From the NCBI GenBank assembly GCA_963664605.1, contig OY761536.1, positions 1,736,001-1,800,000 of the forward strand: 64,000 bases of DNA, given 5' to 3'. Both the position numbers and the translations under genes were made by a program. The stretch is from JAHOYW01 sp963664605. GTDB lineage: Bacteria; Verrucomicrobiota; Lentisphaeria; Victivallales; Victivallaceae. Under the pieces are notes generated by a model that ran no database searches, was not told where the DNA came from, and saw only the letters and a program-made list of their open reading frames with translations. Shown piece by piece: positions 62,242 to 64,000 of this stretch; the stretch's first letter is position 1; each line of letters begins with the position of its first letter.

Positions 62242-63639
62242 ATGAAGAAAAATGGTTTGGATTGGCTTAAAGATGTTAATATGACTTCATGGTGGTTTTC
62301 ATGGGATGATATGAAATGGCCGGCAGATGAAGTTATTGCGCGTTGGAAACAGCGCGCTGATATCTATAAGAAGGCAGGAGTTAACGCCGTCACAACTTTT
62401 GGTGTGCATTTCCGATGGGATTGGCTCAATTACTGGGATAAATATGACGCCATGCTTAAAAATATGGTCGATATATGTCATGCCAGAGAAATAAAAGTTG
62501 CTGATCACCACAGTAATCAACTTACTCATCATGTCCGTTCTCACGAAGATCGTGTTAAAATCGCAAACAAACAGGACCACCACCTGCCGCTTTTCCCTGA
62601 CTCCTGGCAAAATCAAATTATTAATGGGAAAAAACTATCTGAATGGCGTATGGTTTCAGCAATCACTAAAGAGCCTGTTTATATCGAAACATACAATGCG
62701 GAAGCCTTCTGCCCGAACAATCCGGATTATAAAGAAGAATACTATAATTATCTGAAACGTCTGGTGAAAAATACAGGTATTGATGCTGTTATGTCGGATG
62801 ATACAGCTTTTCATCCTGACATCTATTCCTGTGCCTGTGAACATTGTCGTAATAAATTCAAGAAGTATACAGGAAAATCACTTCCTGAAGTTAACGACAC
62901 AATATTTTGGGAAAACTATTCTTCTCCGCTATTTCAAGAATGGATTCAAATGCGTTATGATTCCATTTCTGAGTTTTATAAAGGAGTTAAGCAGGCATTA
63001 CCTGAAGGAACCGCTCTGTGGGCGTGCAGTTGCAGTGATTCACATTCATACAAAGTCAGGCAAGGCTGCAGTATGGAATTGTGGAGTGAAAATATGGATA
63101 TGATTTTCGCTGAAATGTATCATGCTTTTGACCTTGAAAAAAATCCGGACGACATCATTTGCGAACTGGCGGTTGTTTCATCTATTGCTGATTACCGTAA
63201 TAAACAAGCTTTGATTCTTGCATATTCAGACGAAATCAAAGTATTTGAAAAATGGGCCGTCCTCTGTCAGGATTACGGTGTACGTCCATGGTTTTGTCGC
63301 CAAGTCAGAAAAGTTCCCGTTGTATATGAAGAAGAAACTTTAAAGTCAGGTTTTCCAAAGGTAAAAACAGATACAGCAAAACCTTATACTTGCGGGATTG
63401 TTTATTCGCGAGAAGTAAAAAATCAATATGGTGAAAAAGATCTCTCATATTATTTTAAATTCAAAGAAACTGTTCTGAAATCTCACAACTCAGGTTATCA
63501 TCCTCAAATCATCTTTGATGAACTAAAACCTGCTCATATATCATATAAAACGATCTATGCCCCAATGTATGATAAATTGGATGACTCCATGAAACAGTAC
63601 CTATTGCAAACTGGATGTGAACTCAAAAAGGAAATATAA
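62242..63639 (+). CDS. glycoside-hydrolase-like TIM-barrel protein, no signal peptide
   Basis: This 465-residue protein resembles uncharacterised GHL-type barrels. A substrate-side start (WWFSWDDMKWPADEVIARWK), GVNAVTTFGVHFRWDWL, and the pattern DAVMSDDTAFHPDIYSCACE then HCRNKFKKYTGKSLPE match a family of putative glycosidases in which a CxC-x2-C-like cluster precedes the NKFKKYTG motif. The acidic DD pair in MSDDTAF is a candidate catalytic site. It has no signal peptide. It is in one operon with the beta-helix protein and an SGNH hydrolase. A standard CAZy family cannot be named with confidence. Confidence 0.65.
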   Translation: MKKNGLDWLKDVNMTSWWFSWDDMKWPADEVIARWKQRADIYKKAGVNAVTTFGVHFRWDWLNYWDKYDAMLKNMVDICHAREIKVADHHSNQLTHHVRSHEDRVKIANKQDHHLPLFPDSWQNQIINGKKLSEWRMVSAITKEPVYIETYNAEAFCPNNPDYKEEYYNYLKRLVKNTGIDAVMSDDTAFHPDIYSCACEHCRNKFKKYTGKSLPEVNDTIFWENYSSPLFQEWIQMRYDSISEFYKGVKQALPEGTALWACSCSDSHSYKVRQGCSMELWSENMDMIFAEMYHAFDLEKNPDDIICELAVVSSIADYRNKQALILAYSDEIKVFEKWAVLCQDYGVRPWFCRQVRKVPVVYEEETLKSGFPKVKTDTAKPYTCGIVYSREVKNQYGEKDLSYYFKFKETVLKSHNSGYHPQIIFDELKPAHISYKTIYAPMYDKLDDSMKQYLLQTGCELKKEI

Positions 63640-63642
63640 AAG

Positions 63643-64000
63643 GTGAAAAAATTATTCGTTATCGGGGATAGTATATCCTGTTATTATGGTGAGTATCTTA
63701 AAGCTATGCTTGAAGGATTTTATGAATACGACCGCAAAGGCGGTTCTAATAAACTGGAGGATCTAGACGACTGTACCGACGGCATTAACGGCGGCGACAG
63801 TTCAATGGTACTGGCTTATCTGAAATCTGTTATTAATATGGATTTTTTCAATCCTGACTATCTTTTGTTGAACTGTGGCATCCATGATACGAAAATGCCT
63901 GAGGAAAAACTACAGGTGTCACCTGAGCAGTATAGTAAAAATCTGGAAAAAATATTGGATATTGTGAAAAGTAAAAGCACTAAAGTAATCTGGGTGCGGA
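63643..64000 (+). CDS. SGNH/GDSL-family hydrolase, truncated by window end
   Basis: The start is GTG at 63643, three bases after the previous stop, with AAAGGA upstream. The visible 119 residues include block I VIGDSISCYYGEYL with Ser of GDS, and block III LLNCGIHDTK, whose Gly and the following His-Asp fit the G-x-N/D pattern of SGNH esterases. The catalytic DxxH end lies beyond the window. It has no signal peptide. Likely an esterase acting on acylated sugars of this cassette. Confidence 0.8.
   Translation, partial: MKKLFVIGDSISCYYGEYLKAMLEGFYEYDRKGGSNKLEDLDDCTDGINGGDSSMVLAYLKSVINMDFFNPDYLLLNCGIHDTKMPEEKLQVSPEQYSKNLEKILDIVKSKSTKVIWVR

Overview
The window looks like a chromosomal segment of a Lentisphaerota bacterium (Victivallis/Lentisphaera-like), most likely anaerobic or facultative. 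Three things point there. Pseudopilins with the FTLIELLVVIAIIAILA start are repeatedly paired with LacI- or GntR-type regulators and large exported glycoside hydrolases. A serine/threonine kinase carries an N-terminal zinc ribbon. A pyruvate:ferredoxin oxidoreductase and a small 2[4Fe-4S] ferredoxin are present. The lineage call is inference from these family signatures; no rRNA or marker gene is in the window.

Layout. 11-5384: a carbohydrate cassette (LacI regulator, pseudopilin, GH123/DUF4091-like enzyme, CBM9-like protein) closed by an intrinsic terminator. 5545-11291: a nucleotide-sugar block making UDP-GalNAc(A), GDP-L-fucose and dTDP-4-keto-6-deoxyglucose, interrupted between gmd and fcl by a four-helix-bundle gene inside an 18-bp inverted repeat. 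11403-14870: a mini secretin-like protein and the zinc-ribbon kinase. 14914-18118: a UroD-family protein, AraC regulator and Gfo/Idh/MocA oxidoreductase. 18127-18382: a scar holding fragments of an AraC gene and a YD/RHS-repeat gene. 18749-26358 (minus strand): PFOR, an ArnT/PMT-like glycosyltransferase, an amidohydrolase and an extended SDR. 26687-30298: a DnaQ-type exonuclease, a SirB1-like protein, a BaiN/HI0933-type flavoprotein, a ureidoglycolate-lyase-like cupin, and a 57-residue ferredoxin on the minus strand.

30512-38577: an intact tRNA-Pro(GGG) followed by an integrated element of about 8 kb. A 65-66 bp direct repeat of the tRNA 3' end bounds it. All its genes are on the minus strand: tyrosine integrase, an unknown protein, an excisionase-like HTH protein, an HUH rolling-circle Rep, a small protein translationally coupled to Rep, an EcoRI-family adenine methyltransferase, a DUF262-HNH (GmrSD-like) nuclease and a four-helix membrane protein. 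Between the unknown gene and the excisionase gene lie 30-bp-spaced repeats and a large cruciform-capable palindrome, a good candidate replication origin. Just outside the right boundary come a TOPRIM-domain protein of unknown family, an AAA/DUF4143 ATPase, and a 78-bp fragment nearly identical to the tail of an element gene, so the accessory region probably extends to about 42007.

42103-64000: two more polysaccharide cassettes. Each starts from a perfect consensus sigma-70-type promoter (TTGACA, 17 bp, TATAAT) and carries a GntR-LacI hybrid regulator followed within 33-35 bp by a pseudopilin. The first continues with an SGNH hydrolase, a 1592-residue GH2-like protein and a GH30 enzyme. The second has an alpha/alpha-barrel-like protein, the regulator, pseudopilin, a 1198-residue exported protein with F5/8C and NPCBM-like domains, a Gfo/Idh/MocA oxidoreductase, a beta-helix/LamG protein, a GH-like protein and an SGNH hydrolase cut by the window end. 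The recurrent unit regulator + pseudopilin + hydrolases, seen three times, suggests substrate-specific modules in which a dedicated pseudopilin accompanies each set of exported enzymes.
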